A stretch of 64,000 nt of DNA from Spirosoma spitsbergense DSM 19989 (GCF_000374085.1 NZ_KB893388.1:124001-188000), one strand, 5' to 3'; shown: positions 50,935 to 60,893, counted from the stretch's first letter. Notes: generated by a model from the letters alone, not told the origin. Numbers and translations: made by a program.

Positions 50935-52431
50935 TCAGGGCTGCATGGCGTAGCGCATGATCGTTTCCTGGGTAGCGTCCTCTTTTGAAAGGAGTGCCGT
51001 TTGTTTGCCTTTGGCCAGCACCAGCACCCGGTCGCTGAGACCGAGTAATTCGGGGAGTTCGGATGAAATCAGGATGATAGCAATTCCCGATGCTTTCAAT
51101 TCATGAATAAGTTTATAAATCTCCGACTTGGCGCCAATATCGATGCCCCGCGTTGGCTCATCCAGTAGTACTACTACCGGATTTGCCTGAAGTACTTTCC
51201 CGATAACGACTTTCTGTTGATTGCCCCCACTCAGGTAAACAACTGGCTGGTCGGGACCAGTCGCTTTTATCTGTAAATCAGCCATAACGTCGACGGCCGC
51301 CGTGGACTCGCGCTGACTTCGAATAAACCCGCCATCGGCATGATTCGATAAGCTGCCCAGGGTAATATTATACTTGACCGACAGGGCCGGAATCAGGCCC
51401 AGTTGCTTCCGGTCTTCACTCACGTAGCCAATGCCAAGCCGGATGGCATCCTGCGGAGAATTTATCGTTACCGGCTGTCCTTTCAGGTGAATGTCGCCCG
51501 TGTGTAGTGGGTCCAGGCCGTAAATGGCGCGGGTAACCTCCGTTCGGCCAGCACCCATCAAACCGGCCAGCCCCAGTACTTCTCCGGCATGAACGGCGAA
51601 GTTGATGTCCGAAAACGCCCCCTTTCGACCAAGCTGCCGTACGGATAGGACCTCCGCTCCCGGCGGTGTGGTCGATTCAGGGAATAGCCGATCCAACTCA
51701 CGACCAACCATCAGCTTTATCAGGCTGTTCTCGTTCAGGTCGGTGGCTGGATGAGTGCCGATGTACTGGCCATCGCGTAACACCGTGATGGTGTCGGCGA
51801 TGGTGAATATCTCGTCCATTTTGTGCGAGATATAAATGATGGCTACGCCTTTCTGGGTTAGTTCCCGGATGATGCCAAAAAGGATTGTTACTTCTGCGTC
51901 GGCCAGGGCGGAGGTAGGCTCATCCATAATCAGCACTTTCACGTCGTTGGAAATCGCTTTTGCAATCTCGACCATCTGCATTTGGGCTACGCTCAGGTGC
52001 TTCATTTTGGTATCGGGCGGGATTGAAACGCCCATGTGTGCCAATAGCTCAGCCGCCTGTTTGTTTCGGTTGCTGTCGTCGAGCCAGCGGAAGAGACCAC
52101 CGGCTGTTTCCCGACCCAAAAAGATGTTCTGCGCTACGGTCAGTTCCGGTACGTTCAGCATTTCCTGATGAATCATGGCGATGCCTTTTTGCAGCACATC
52201 ATGAACACTGGTCGCTTTCATGCTGGCGCCTTCAAACAGAATTTCGCCAGAATCGGGTGTGAGCAAACCGATCAACAACTTCATGAAGGTTGACTTTCCG
52301 GCGCCGTTTTCACCCATGAGGGCATGCATTTCACCCTTCCGCACGTGTAGCTGAACAGCATCCAGGGCTTTGATGCCCGAAAATGTTTTCGTAAGGTCAG
52401 TTACTTCCAGAATGTAGGCCTGTGGAATCAT
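50935..52431 (-). CDS. Sugar ABC transporter ATPase with two ABC domains (RbsA-like)
   Basis: 498 aa. The first ABC domain has Walker A GENGAGKSTFMKLLIG, signature LSVAQMQMVEIAKAI and Walker B VLIMDEPTSAL. The second domain, from about residue 255, has a degenerate Walker A (LAGLMGAGRTEVTRAIYG), signature YLSGGNQQKVVIGKVL and Walker B VVLLDEPTRGIDIG. This is the RbsA/XylG/MglA architecture of CUT2 importers, in which only one site hydrolyses ATP efficiently. It is transcribed with the permease and binding-protein genes. The substrate is presumably a product of the catabolic genes upstream. Confidence 0.95.
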   Translation of the reverse strand: MIPQAYILEVTDLTKTFSGIKALDAVQLHVRKGEMHALMGENGAGKSTFMKLLIGLLTPDSGEILFEGASMKATSVHDVLQKGIAMIHQEMLNVPELTVAQNIFLGRETAGGLFRWLDDSNRNKQAAELLAHMGVSIPPDTKMKHLSVAQMQMVEIAKAISNDVKVLIMDEPTSALADAEVTILFGIIRELTQKGVAIIYISHKMDEIFTIADTITVLRDGQYIGTHPATDLNENSLIKLMVGRELDRLFPESTTPPGAEVLSVRQLGRKGAFSDINFAVHAGEVLGLAGLMGAGRTEVTRAIYGLDPLHTGDIHLKGQPVTINSPQDAIRLGIGYVSEDRKQLGLIPALSVKYNITLGSLSNHADGGFIRSQRESTAAVDVMADLQIKATGPDQPVVYLSGGNQQKVVIGKVLQANPVVVLLDEPTRGIDIGAKSEIYKLIHELKASGIAIILISSELPELLGLSDRVLVLAKGKQTALLSKEDATQETIMRYAMQP

Positions 52432-52521
52432 GGAGCAAAGGAAACGTCGATGGGCTAAATTAGCAACTGCCAGTCCCGCAGGGGCAGGGCTGGCAGTTGA
52501 ACTGGTAAACGAAAGAGTAGA

Positions 52522-53694
52522 TTAAGGATTGAAACCGGCAAAGGACTCAACCCCCGTATCCCGCCAGCTCCGGGAGTTGGCCGAGTCTATAACGGCTTCG
52601 CAGACTTTCTGCGTTTCCAGCGCATCCTGGAAAGTAGGCGAGCAGGGTTCGCCGGTTTCGAGGCTTTTCAGGAAATCGGCCACCTGATGGATAAAGCTGT
52701 GTTCGTAGCCAATACCCAGGCCCGGCACCCACCACTTGTCCATATACGGTTGGTCGCCGTCCGTTACGTGGATAGATCGCCAGCCCCGAACGATACCTTC
52801 ATCGGCATAGTCGAAGTATTCAAGTCTGTTCAGGTCGTGCAAGTCCCAGCGGATAGAGGCATTCTCACCGTTGATTTCAAACGTGTACAGCGCTTTGTGA
52901 CCACGGGCGTAGCGCGTCGATTCAAATAAACCAAGTGACCCGTTTTTGAAGTGACAGTGAAAAATACAGGCATCGTCGATACCGACAGGCTGTATTTTAC
53001 CGGTTAGTGCGTGCATCCGTTCTTTTACGAACGTTTCCGTTACGGCCGACACATCCGTGATGGCTCCGTTGATCCACATGGCCGTATCGATGCAATGCGC
53101 CAGCAAATCGCCGGTAACGCCCGAACCGGCGGCTTCAACGTCCATGCGCCAGGTGCCAGTGCCGCCCTGAGGCACATCGGCATTGATAGTCCAGTCCTGA
53201 AGGAAGTTGGCCCGGTAATGAAAAATTTTGCCCAGCTTACCCGAATCGACAATCTGTTTGGCCAGTGTAACCGCTGGAATGCGCCGATAGTTGTACCAGA
53301 CCGTTGTGTTTACACCTGCTTTTTCGGCCGCATCGACCATGCGTTGCCCTTCTTCCATATTGCGGGCAATGGGTTTCTCGCACAAAATCATTTTACCCGC
53401 TTTAGCCGCGGCAATGGCAATTTCGGCGTGGGTATCGTTAGGTGTACAAATATCGATGGCGTCGATATCGTCCCGCGCAATAACGGCCTTCCAGTCCGTT
53501 TCAATGGATTCATAGCCCCACTGATCGGCAAAAGCCTGCACCTTTTCGGCATTGCGGGAACAAACGGTTTTTAAGACGGGCGTGTAGGCCAGATCAGGAA
53601 AAAAGTTTGGTACCCGATTATAGCCATTGGAATGAGTCCGGCCCATAAATCCGGTACCGATCAGGCCAATGCGTAATTCTTTTTTGGGTGTCAT
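52522..53694 (-). CDS. Gfo/Idh/MocA-family oxidoreductase
   Basis: 390 aa. The N-terminal Rossmann motif is [20 protein letters not shown], the EKP motif is [20 protein letters not shown] and a [20 protein letters not shown] segment precedes it. The C-terminal beta-sheet domain is complete ([20 protein letters not shown], then [20 protein letters not shown] with the catalytic Asp/His region). Enzymes of this family oxidise sugars or polyols with NAD(P), including at C3. Together with the TIM-barrel protein downstream it fits a 3-keto-sugar or inositol-type route. Confidence 0.93.
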   Translation of the reverse strand: MTPKKELRIGLIGTGFMGRTHSNGYNRVPNFFPDLAYTPVLKTVCSRNAEKVQAFADQWGYESIETDWKAVIARDDIDAIDICTPNDTHAEIAIAAAKAGKMILCEKPIARNMEEGQRMVDAAEKAGVNTTVWYNYRRIPAVTLAKQIVDSGKLGKIFHYRANFLQDWTINADVPQGGTGTWRMDVEAAGSGVTGDLLAHCIDTAMWINGAITDVSAVTETFVKERMHALTGKIQPVGIDDACIFHCHFKNGSLGLFESTRYARGHKALYTFEINGENASIRWDLHDLNRLEYFDYADEGIVRGWRSIHVTDGDQPYMDKWWVPGLGIGYEHSFIHQVADFLKSLETGEPCSPTFQDALETQKVCEAVIDSANSRSWRDTGVESFAGFNP

Positions 53695-53754
53695 AAATTT
53701 CTTGTTATGTATGGTCGATAGGGGGCCAGTTGGTCGATATTGATAGTCAGTTAG

Positions 53755-53837
53755 TTGTCATTCAGTAGTCATTGGTTGTTATTGCTGACCTGAAGAGGAT
53801 TTTCCAGCGGGAACAATCAATGACTACCGGATGACAA
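53755..53837. repeat. Imperfect palindrome with GTCATT units
   Basis: Left arm 53755-53778 and right arm 53814-53837 (24 bp) pair with about three mismatches; units TTGTCATTCAGTAGTCATT and CAATGACTACCGGATGACAA. The pairing weakly extends outward. It fills the 172-bp spacer between the TIM-barrel and Gfo/Idh/MocA genes. Confidence 0.75.
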
Positions 53838-53866
53838 TCAATGACCACAAGGTAACGACCTCTTTA

Positions 53867-54889
53867 TTATTCCTGCCAGCCGTGGGCTTCCCGCACCTTA
53901 ATCATGGTCGCCAGGATGTCGTTCCAGGTCTGTTGATTGGTCATAACATCATTCGGAAACATACAGCCGTCCCAGCAAATGTGTCTGAAGGCTTTGGTGA
54001 GATTCCCGGTTGAGTCGCGCAGCCAGTAGCCCGCATCGTGCACCACATCGAGTTTGCCGTTGGGGTCCAGTGCCTGACAGTGCCGACCCGTTTTATCGTG
54101 CGAGCCGGAGCCGAATACCGTTCCGTCGTTTTGAGCCACGTGGAAGTCGATGGTCCAGGGGCGCAGGGCATTCGTGATAGTGACGAGGGCTTCTTCCAGC
54201 GTTTTGCGGTCGCTCCAGTCGAAGTCGGGTGGTAAAATACGGTCCTGCTCGCGGTTGTAGCCTAGGGTGTACAGCAGGGTATGCGCCATGTCGGCCTGAA
54301 AACCCATGTTAGGCCGGTCAACAGCTTCCATCGTTTCCAGCATGGTTTTCCAACTGTGCATACCACCCCAGCATATTTCGCCCTCGGCCGCCAGTTTCTC
54401 GCCGTACTCAGCGGCTACGTCGCAGGCCTCGCGGAAGGTCTGGGCAATAAGCTTAGTATTGCCAGCCGGGTCGGCATCCCACTGGTGTGGAGAACTGGCC
54501 GAGTCGATGCGCACCACGCCACTGGGACGAATGCCAAGCTCGGTTAGCTTCTGGCCAATGTGGCACGATTTCCGAACCATCTCGATAAACGTTTTCCGGT
54601 CGTCGTCAGAGCCCAGGACCGGGCCACCCCAGATGGGGGCTACCAGCGAGCCAATGTTCAGGCTGTGGCCGCCCACCTTGTCGGCCAGCTTTTTAATCTC
54701 ATCATCCGATATATTGACATCGATATGCTCGAATAGCGCCAGATCGACTCCATCGAATTTTACGCCATCGACTTCAGCCGCAGCGGTCATTTCCAGCATT
54801 TTATCGAAGCCAACAACCGGCTCGGAATCGGGGCCTTTGCCCACCACACCCGGCCACATGGCGTTGTGGAGTTTTGGGTAGTTATTCAT
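53867..54889 (-). CDS. Sugar phosphate isomerase/epimerase-like TIM-barrel protein
   Basis: 340 aa. The AP-endonuclease-2-like TIM barrel is visible through its strand ends: GVKFDGVDLALFEHIDVNIS, RPSGVVRIDSASSPHQWDAD, EICWGGMHSWKTMLETMEAV, NMGFQADMAHTLLYTLGYNR, then TIDFHVAQNDGTVFGSGSHD. Several His, Asp and Glu residues sit where the metal site of xylose-isomerase-like enzymes lies. It may isomerise, epimerise or cleave a keto-sugar or inositol derivative. It is placed between the cupin isomerase and the oxidoreductase. Confidence 0.88.
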   Translation of the reverse strand: MNNYPKLHNAMWPGVVGKGPDSEPVVGFDKMLEMTAAAEVDGVKFDGVDLALFEHIDVNISDDEIKKLADKVGGHSLNIGSLVAPIWGGPVLGSDDDRKTFIEMVRKSCHIGQKLTELGIRPSGVVRIDSASSPHQWDADPAGNTKLIAQTFREACDVAAEYGEKLAAEGEICWGGMHSWKTMLETMEAVDRPNMGFQADMAHTLLYTLGYNREQDRILPPDFDWSDRKTLEEALVTITNALRPWTIDFHVAQNDGTVFGSGSHDKTGRHCQALDPNGKLDVVHDAGYWLRDSTGNLTKAFRHICWDGCMFPNDVMTNQQTWNDILATMIKVREAHGWQE

Positions 54890-54904
54890 ATGTATGGTTT
54901 GAGG

Positions 54905-54990
54905 TTTAGTTTGACGTTTACGGTTTATGACGTGTTCGTTACTGAGACCTCAGCCGACCGCAAACGTCAAACCGTAAACTATAAACTAAG
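54905..54990. repeat. Imperfect palindrome with GTTTACGGTTT units
   Basis: Left arm about 54905-54926 (with GTTTACGGTTT) and right arm about 54969-54990 (with AAACCGTAAAC). The right arm overlaps the last codons of the cupin gene, so the repeat extends into coding sequence by 12 bp. Confidence 0.7.
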
Positions 54991-56202
54991 TTCTGGATTT
55001 GCCGGGCCGAAATGCTTGAGCATCACGATTGGGTCTGTGGTGGAGTGGTTCACGATGGTAACCCCTTCCATAGCCGCTTTCTCGCTCACAAAAAACTCGT
55101 CGTTCGTTAACTGTCCGTAGCGGATCAGGGCGGGTGTTTCGATGTTCCACACGCCCATTTTGCCGTGCCCCTGCATCATAATAAGTCCGTAGGCGGCACT
55201 GTCTCTGATCGTAACGGTCTGGCCGGGCATCACCGTTAATTCCTTGGCACTGAACGCGTCGGACTTGTAACAGACCCATACTTCACGGTATCCGGCGGCT
55301 TTCATCTCGTCCTCATCCCGAACGGGCTGCGGCACCATGTATCGATTCGCCATCATTTGCGGGTCGGTATTAAGTTCCCAGTCGATGGCTTCCATAAGCT
55401 GGTCGTAATCGCCCATACGGTCTTTAGGCGTACCATTCCAGAGCAACTCTTCCGGAATGATGGCCTCGTTTACCAGCGACTGATACATGGCGAAAACGTC
55501 GGAGGCTTTCTGCGGTTCGTAGGTACACAGACTACCCGGTGCATGGAGCAGGCCGGGAGGAACATCCCAGCCCGTACCGGGTTCGAGCCGGAAAGCCGAC
55601 GAGTAATTGGTAATTTTGTTATCGCCCTTCGTAAAGTTCTGTAAGCACTCCTTGATTTGCTCTTTGGTGGTGCCGGGTGCAATTCCAATAAATGTGTAAG
55701 GGAAATCGCCCCCGTGGTTATTGACCTGAGGAGGGAAATAATACGCTTCCGGTTTGCCCAACTGCCCAATCAGCGCGGCCTGCTCGTCGTTGTGGTGCAG
55801 GTGGTGGGGCAGTGGTCCCATGTTATCGAAAAACTTGGAGTACATGGGCCAGGCACCATATTCATTCCAGAGCCGGTCACCAATCAGTTCTCCCTTTAGT
55901 TCATCGATGGCATCTTTGAGTAAAAACTGAACTTCGTTGCCCTCATCGTCAAAAACAACATGGCTCAATCCTTCGTTTTCGCCGGTTAAGGGGCCGTTTT
56001 TGGCGGGTGTGGTGGAGGAGAACCAGCGTTCGTCGATGCCACCGCGTTCGCCACCCAGTACGTAATAATCATCGGGATGGAGCTTAATGCGTCGGCCCGG
56101 TACACAGAATGACCGGGGTACCCAGGTTGGGGTAAGTCGCAAAATACCTTTTCCTTTTTCCAATGCCTTTTCGGCTACACTTACTGCTGAGGTTGTTTCC
56201 AT
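54979..56202 (-). CDS. Cupin-fold phosphomannose-isomerase-like protein
   Basis: 407 aa. The metal-site segments of type I phosphomannose isomerases are recognisable: PLPHHLHHNDEQAALIGQLG, then KPEAYYFPPQVN with the conserved Glu, and GWDVPPGLLHAPGSLCTYEP with the distal His. The C-terminal part has a second cupin-like barrel (ELTVMPGQTVTIRDSAAYGL). The protein probably interconverts an aldose and a ketose, possibly without phosphate. It is in the middle of the locus, 19 bp after the DUF4432 gene. Confidence 0.82.
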   Translation of the reverse strand: METTSAVSVAEKALEKGKGILRLTPTWVPRSFCVPGRRIKLHPDDYYVLGGERGGIDERWFSSTTPAKNGPLTGENEGLSHVVFDDEGNEVQFLLKDAIDELKGELIGDRLWNEYGAWPMYSKFFDNMGPLPHHLHHNDEQAALIGQLGKPEAYYFPPQVNNHGGDFPYTFIGIAPGTTKEQIKECLQNFTKGDNKITNYSSAFRLEPGTGWDVPPGLLHAPGSLCTYEPQKASDVFAMYQSLVNEAIIPEELLWNGTPKDRMGDYDQLMEAIDWELNTDPQMMANRYMVPQPVRDEDEMKAAGYREVWVCYKSDAFSAKELTVMPGQTVTIRDSAAYGLIMMQGHGKMGVWNIETPALIRYGQLTNDEFFVSEKAAMEGVTIVNHSTTDPIVMLKHFGPANPELSL

Positions 56203-56221
56203 GAATTAATCTGTTAAGCCA

Positions 56222-57277
56222 CTATACTTTCAATATTCTGTCAATTACTGTTTCATCCGTCAATACTTCCAGTTCCAGGTCGTACGTCCGGGTTTGGCCC
56301 GGCTCCAGAAACAACAACGTGTTCTGTTCCCGGGCCCTGGCCTGTCCAATAGGGGGGTGAGTGCCGGGTTCGAGACCGGTTACGTACTCGCCTTTTCCCC
56401 AGTGCTGCCAGTTGGTGAGCCAGGGCAATTGCTCCTTCTGAAAGCGCATCGAAACGGCCAGGCCGAGTTTGGCGTTGTACAGCCCGACCGTGCATTCCCC
56501 CATGCCATCGTGGGCGACATCAATAAACGCGACGGCTTCGCCCGAACCACTATGACTGTCTAAGGGGGCCGGACAGGTTTTGAAGTCATACCCATCCCGG
56601 AAAATCTGATCGTTGATGCCGCCTTCGCGTGCCTGCCAGTTGCCCCGCCACACAAAACGCGTTCCTTTATCCACCAGGGGCCAGCCGAAATTAAAATGAT
56701 ACAGCAGCATATGCGGCACAATGGTATTGCCCCGGTTCGTCACCTCATCGTGAATGCGGATAATGGGTTGCCCCAGTACGCCGGACAGGGTTCGTTTGAG
56801 CTCCAGACTGGGACCGAAGATTTTCGTTTCCTTCATCCGGCCGGTAATGCTCATGTCCAGTTTACCCGTCAGGAGGTCGGGCTGGATAATGGATTCAATC
56901 TCGGCCGGACTGTTGCTGATTTGTCCATGCAGCCCCCGTTCGCCATGAGCATCCTGTTCCGGGCCACCCACGTGCGAGAGACCGCAGGTAGTGAGTAAGC
57001 CACCGCCAAACGTACGGAGCCAGTCGGCTCCCCGGTCAGAGAAAGGTTCGGGCGTTGTGATGCCGGTGTGGCTTAGCCAGGTCAGACTGTGCTGGTTGAA
57101 AAAGGCATCGAAAATGTCCATAGCCCGGTCAAGGACTACTTTATAGCGCAATCCCGTTCCAGTATTTATCCAGGCAACGCGGGTACCGCGTCCAGTGCCA
57201 TTATCCAGCACGGCGGTTTCTATACCGCCAATCTGTGCTGCATTTGTTACTTTATTTTGCCAGGGTTGTGGAGACAA
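56222..57277 (-). CDS. DUF4432 family protein (aldose 1-epimerase-like)
   Basis: 351 aa. Galactose-mutarotase-type fold: VLDRAMDIFDAFFNQHSLTW, then FGGGLLTTCGLSHVGGPEQD and HGQISNSPAE, and in the C-terminal half MLLYHFNFGWPLVDKGTRFV. DUF4432 proteins are thought to act on sugar anomers. The conserved His and Glu positions of mutarotases seem present (HMLLYHFNFG; TGLEPGTHPP). It is followed by the cupin gene after 19 bp, so the two are probably one transcript. The precise sugar is not known. Confidence 0.85.
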   Translation of the reverse strand: MSPQPWQNKVTNAAQIGGIETAVLDNGTGRGTRVAWINTGTGLRYKVVLDRAMDIFDAFFNQHSLTWLSHTGITTPEPFSDRGADWLRTFGGGLLTTCGLSHVGGPEQDAHGERGLHGQISNSPAEIESIIQPDLLTGKLDMSITGRMKETKIFGPSLELKRTLSGVLGQPIIRIHDEVTNRGNTIVPHMLLYHFNFGWPLVDKGTRFVWRGNWQAREGGINDQIFRDGYDFKTCPAPLDSHSGSGEAVAFIDVAHDGMGECTVGLYNAKLGLAVSMRFQKEQLPWLTNWQHWGKGEYVTGLEPGTHPPIGQARAREQNTLLFLEPGQTRTYDLELEVLTDETVIDRILKV

Positions 57278-57292
57278 GGGTGGTGGTGTCTG

Positions 57293-57384
57293 GTTTGATG
57301 TTTGTCGTTTGGTGTTTGTCGTTTACTGACGCTTTACTTTTTTTGCATCAGCCAACGACAAATATCAAACGACAAACCATAAAC
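57293..57384. repeat. Imperfect palindrome with GTTTGTCGTTT units
   Basis: Left arm 57293-57331 and right arm 57346-57384 (39 bp each) pair at most positions; each arm contains two near-copies of GTTTGTCGTTTG or its complement. The right arm ends at the stop codon of the DUF1080 gene. It fills the whole spacer between that gene and the DUF4432 gene. Confidence 0.78.
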
Positions 57385-58178
57385 TACATTTGCTTCAACA
57401 TCAAATTCCGATACTGCACTTTCATGGGGGGACCAACGTGAACCTGTACGCCCATCAGCCCTTTCGATTTACCATTTACCATATCATTATCCGTTACATC
57501 GCTCATCAGTATATCATTGATGTAATGCTGGAGATGATTGCCCTTGATAACTAAATGAAATGTGTTCCAGTCTTCGCTTTTGATGAGCGTCTTGAGCGAA
57601 TCGGAACTACCAAGAGAACCGGTCACGGTTAGTCCGTCCCAGGCATTCTTTTTTACGTGACCCCGAACGGCTTCGGGCGTATTCTCACCAGTGTAAGGTG
57701 GGATAGTTGTTTTCTGACCCCGATACGCCAGAGTCGTCCGCTTGCGTTCTTCGTAGTTCTGGCCCGTGTAATTGATTTTTCCGTCGATGTCGGCCTGGTA
57801 CCCGCGTAGCGCAAACGGCACGTCGGTTAACTGATCACTGCGGTAGTTGATACCCGAATTGCCATCTCTGGTGATTTTAAACTCACCTTTAAACTCAAAA
57901 TCAGCGGGTTCACCGCCCCGCCAGATGATGAACGAGTTGGTTTTTAGCAATGTGCTGGGTGTTATCTCGCCCGTTAGTGTGCCATCTTCTACCCGCCAGT
58001 AGGTAGGATCACCCTCCCAGTTTTTAAGGGTCTTGCCATCGAAGATGGAAACGAAGCCTTTCTCTTTCGTCTGAGCAGCCCGTTTCTGGGCGGTACAGGA
58101 CGTTGCCAGCCCGCCACTGAACAGCGCTATCATCGTTAGCGCTGTCAGCAGAGGGTTGCCGGTTATTTTTTTGATCAT
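57384..58178 (-). CDS. DUF1080 (3-keto-glycoside hydrolase family) lipoprotein
   Basis: 264 aa. Signal with lipobox-like GGLATSC (Cys28). The DUF1080 pattern is clear: FVSIFDGKTLKNWEGDPTYW, then RVEDGTLTGEI, FIIWRGGEPADFEFKGEFKI, GNSGINYRSDQ, and the C-terminal NTFHLVIKGNHLQHYINDIL. The fold is a concanavalin-like jelly roll. Members of this family cleave 3-keto-glycosides after oxidation of the C3 hydroxyl. It is likely to act on the outer side of the inner membrane or on the outer membrane. It precedes the large heme protein gene in gene order, which could supply the oxidised substrate. Confidence 0.92.
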   Translation of the reverse strand: MIKKITGNPLLTALTMIALFSGGLATSCTAQKRAAQTKEKGFVSIFDGKTLKNWEGDPTYWRVEDGTLTGEITPSTLLKTNSFIIWRGGEPADFEFKGEFKITRDGNSGINYRSDQLTDVPFALRGYQADIDGKINYTGQNYEERKRTTLAYRGQKTTIPPYTGENTPEAVRGHVKKNAWDGLTVTGSLGSSDSLKTLIKSEDWNTFHLVIKGNHLQHYINDILMSDVTDNDMVNGKSKGLMGVQVHVGPPMKVQYRNLMLKQM

Positions 58179-58211
58179 ATTAATGCCGATTTTTTTAATG
58201 CGTGGTGATTC

Positions 58212-60893
58212 TTATTTTCCACCAGCTTTGTAGACTCCGTTATTTTCATTCCCGCCCGATTTGAGGTAAGCTACCAGCGTTCTGAGTTCATCCGGGTTCA
58301 GGCTGTTGATCAGGCCCGGCAGCATGATCGACTCCGGCGAATACCGCTTCGAGGTAACGTCTTTCTTAGGGATCTTCCGAAGCTGATCGGCCGCGAATGG
58401 ATTCTGGGAAATCATATAGTTCGTTTTATCCTCATTCACCAGGCGACCCACGACTGACTGCCCATTTTTAAGGTAGAATATCGTTGATGCGTATTGATCA
58501 GAAACCACCTTGCTGGGGTCGATCATGGCTTCCAGAATATCCTTGTTCGAGAAACGGGTGCCCAACTGCGTCAGGTCGGGGCCGATGTCACCACCCGAAC
58601 CCTGCATGGCATGGCAGTGGCTACACAAAATAGCCGAATAGATTTTCTTACCCGTTTCGAAATCCAGTTGTGCGTGGTTGCTGTCAACGGCTGCAACGGC
58701 ATTGTCCAGCGTCCAGCGACGGCCGGGGCCTTTTGGAGCATAACCACTCATGGCAATGTCGTTACCTGAACTGGTTAGCAGATCGGCTCCCGACATTTTG
58801 TTATACTTCTCGAACTGTTCTTTCGGAACGTGTGCAAGTGCCAGTTTTCTGGCCCGGTCAATAAACCCTACATAGCTTCGACCACCCTCGTATTTGAACG
58901 CATTGCCAAACCAGCTAAAGTACTTGTTCCGTAGTTCTGGTGTCCATCCCGAATCTTCGCGACTCAGCATCACTGCATAGTACGTTTGCTGAAGGGGTGG
59001 AACCTTGGCCAGCATTTTGGCAATGTCCATGCCGTATTGTGGATTACGCAGAATCAGGTCGGAGGAGGCTGTGGCGGTTTCAAGGCCCAGGTTTTTGCTG
59101 CCTGGCTCGTCTTTTATATCCATCAGGGCCAGCGTTTTGTTCACTACATTCGGCGCTTCCAGGTAGATCAGTACTTTGCTGAGACCGCGATTCAACAGCG
59201 CTGTTTTTGCCGGATAATACGGATTCAGATACGCCACTACCTTTGCTTTGTCAGCCGCATCAGGAGCACCCATGCGCAGAAAAATCAGTTCAAAGGCGCG
59301 TAACAGATCGAACTGCTGCGATTCGGGTAACTGAGCGTAATTGATTTTCAATAACGTACCGATGGCTTTGCTTTTCAGGTCGGCACTCGCCTTCCCCTGC
59401 CGGGCCAGGGCTACAATAGCCTGGGTAGCCCGTTGCGGATTGGTTTCCGTCAGAGCTTTATCCTGCCACTGGTCCAGGGGCTGATGTTCAACCGCAATCC
59501 GGGCCGCGTACCGCACAAAGCGGTCGGGGTGATTCAGGTTAGGCCACGCAGCGGCAATCGCACCGGCATTGGGACCTTCGTGGTATTTTTCCAGACTTTT
59601 CCGAAGGGTATTCTCTGCCGTAACGGCGGGTGCCTGATCGGTAGTTGATTCAGTGCCCGCGTAATAAACCCGGTATAAATCCGACTCCAGCCGACGGCCA
59701 CCCGTCATGAAATACAGGGCCCCATCGGGACCAATAACGCCGTCTGTAACGGGTAGGGGAGAGCCTGAAATAAATTCTTCCCGCTCGCCTTCGTACGTAG
59801 CCCCTTTGGGTTTAAGATGGATGGAGTAGATGATTCCGAAACTCCAGTCGAACGCAAACAGCGACTGCCGGTATTTCTGGGGGAATTTTGCATTCTGACC
59901 GTAGACTACGTTGGTCGGTGAGCCTTGTCCGATATTCAGTACGGGCGGCAGGTTATCCGGGTTGGCGGGCAGCCACTTGCTGTCGCCGGTACGCCAGCCG
60001 AATTCGGCTCCGCTGGGGATATGGCAAATGCGCGTAGGCCGGTACCAGGGGAGACCAAAGTCCCACTCCATGTCGGAATCGTAGGTAAACAAATCACCCG
60101 CTTCGTTGAAGGCAATATCAAACTCGTTGCGGAAGCCTGCACCCATCAATTCCCACCGTTTTCCTTCCGGATCAACCTGAGCGACCCAGCCGCCGGGTGC
60201 CATCCGGTTGTTGGCATGACCGCGTGGATCCTTAATTAATGGGAACAGATTATCTTCCTGCCAGTTTGACGGGAGCCGGTAGGCATCCATCGCGGTTACA
60301 TCCGTGTGGTTACCGGCGGTAACATACAGGGATTTTTTGTCTGGCGACAGGATGATACTGTGCGGTCCGTGCTCCCCTTCGCCCTGCAGTTCCCGAAGCA
60401 TGGTTACCTTATCGTACTGATCGTCGCCATCCGTATCCTGCAGGCGGTACAAGCCACTGGGCTTGGGAAACTGCTTGCTGGGGCGGTTATTCACCATTAC
60501 ATACAGGCTATTGAAGGCATAAAGCAACCCGTGTGCGTAGCCCATAGTAACACTGGTATCCTTGTTGATCGCCAGCTTTTCGACGGTTGGCGTCGTTGAT
60601 CCCGAACCGATGGCCGGAACGGTTAACCGATACAGGCCGCCGTATTGGTCGGAAGCGATCATCCGGCCTTTATCATCGAAGGTCATGGATACCCATGACC
60701 CATCGTGATTTTCGGAGATGCTATACAGGTGCTCTGCCTTGAAGCCCGGCTGGAGTTTCAGGTTTTGAGCCTTGGGGTTCTCGGCTCCCTGCCTGGCCGT
60801 TTCCGGATATTGCAGACTAATCCAGGATGCACCGGCCAAAATGAGCACCGAGAACGCCAGCCCTATTTTTGCCTTGTTGAGTTGAGAAATCAT
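58212..60893 (-). CDS. PVC-type heme-binding protein with PQQ-dehydrogenase-like propeller
   Basis: 893 aa. A signal anchor (KIGLAFSVLILAGASWISLQ) precedes an N-terminal beta-propeller (about 50-400; YSISENHDGSWVSMTFDDKG, LYVTAGNHTDVTAMDAYRLP, ELMGAGFRNEFDIAFNEAGD). A helical HEAT-like middle (about 440-700) follows, then a cytochrome c module with CSHCH (AILCSHCHAMQGSGGDIGPD) and the heme-Met region SPESIMLPGLINSLNPDELR. Such proteins are named heme-binding domain or membrane-bound dehydrogenase proteins in Planctomycetes and Bacteroidota. I infer it oxidises a sugar and passes electrons to a heme. It opens the operon; upstream spacing with SusD is 322 bp with a terminator. Confidence 0.88.
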   Translation of the reverse strand: MISQLNKAKIGLAFSVLILAGASWISLQYPETARQGAENPKAQNLKLQPGFKAEHLYSISENHDGSWVSMTFDDKGRMIASDQYGGLYRLTVPAIGSGSTTPTVEKLAINKDTSVTMGYAHGLLYAFNSLYVMVNNRPSKQFPKPSGLYRLQDTDGDDQYDKVTMLRELQGEGEHGPHSIILSPDKKSLYVTAGNHTDVTAMDAYRLPSNWQEDNLFPLIKDPRGHANNRMAPGGWVAQVDPEGKRWELMGAGFRNEFDIAFNEAGDLFTYDSDMEWDFGLPWYRPTRICHIPSGAEFGWRTGDSKWLPANPDNLPPVLNIGQGSPTNVVYGQNAKFPQKYRQSLFAFDWSFGIIYSIHLKPKGATYEGEREEFISGSPLPVTDGVIGPDGALYFMTGGRRLESDLYRVYYAGTESTTDQAPAVTAENTLRKSLEKYHEGPNAGAIAAAWPNLNHPDRFVRYAARIAVEHQPLDQWQDKALTETNPQRATQAIVALARQGKASADLKSKAIGTLLKINYAQLPESQQFDLLRAFELIFLRMGAPDAADKAKVVAYLNPYYPAKTALLNRGLSKVLIYLEAPNVVNKTLALMDIKDEPGSKNLGLETATASSDLILRNPQYGMDIAKMLAKVPPLQQTYYAVMLSREDSGWTPELRNKYFSWFGNAFKYEGGRSYVGFIDRARKLALAHVPKEQFEKYNKMSGADLLTSSGNDIAMSGYAPKGPGRRWTLDNAVAAVDSNHAQLDFETGKKIYSAILCSHCHAMQGSGGDIGPDLTQLGTRFSNKDILEAMIDPSKVVSDQYASTIFYLKNGQSVVGRLVNEDKTNYMISQNPFAADQLRKIPKKDVTSKRYSPESIMLPGLINSLNPDELRTLVAYLKSGGNENNGVYKAGGK

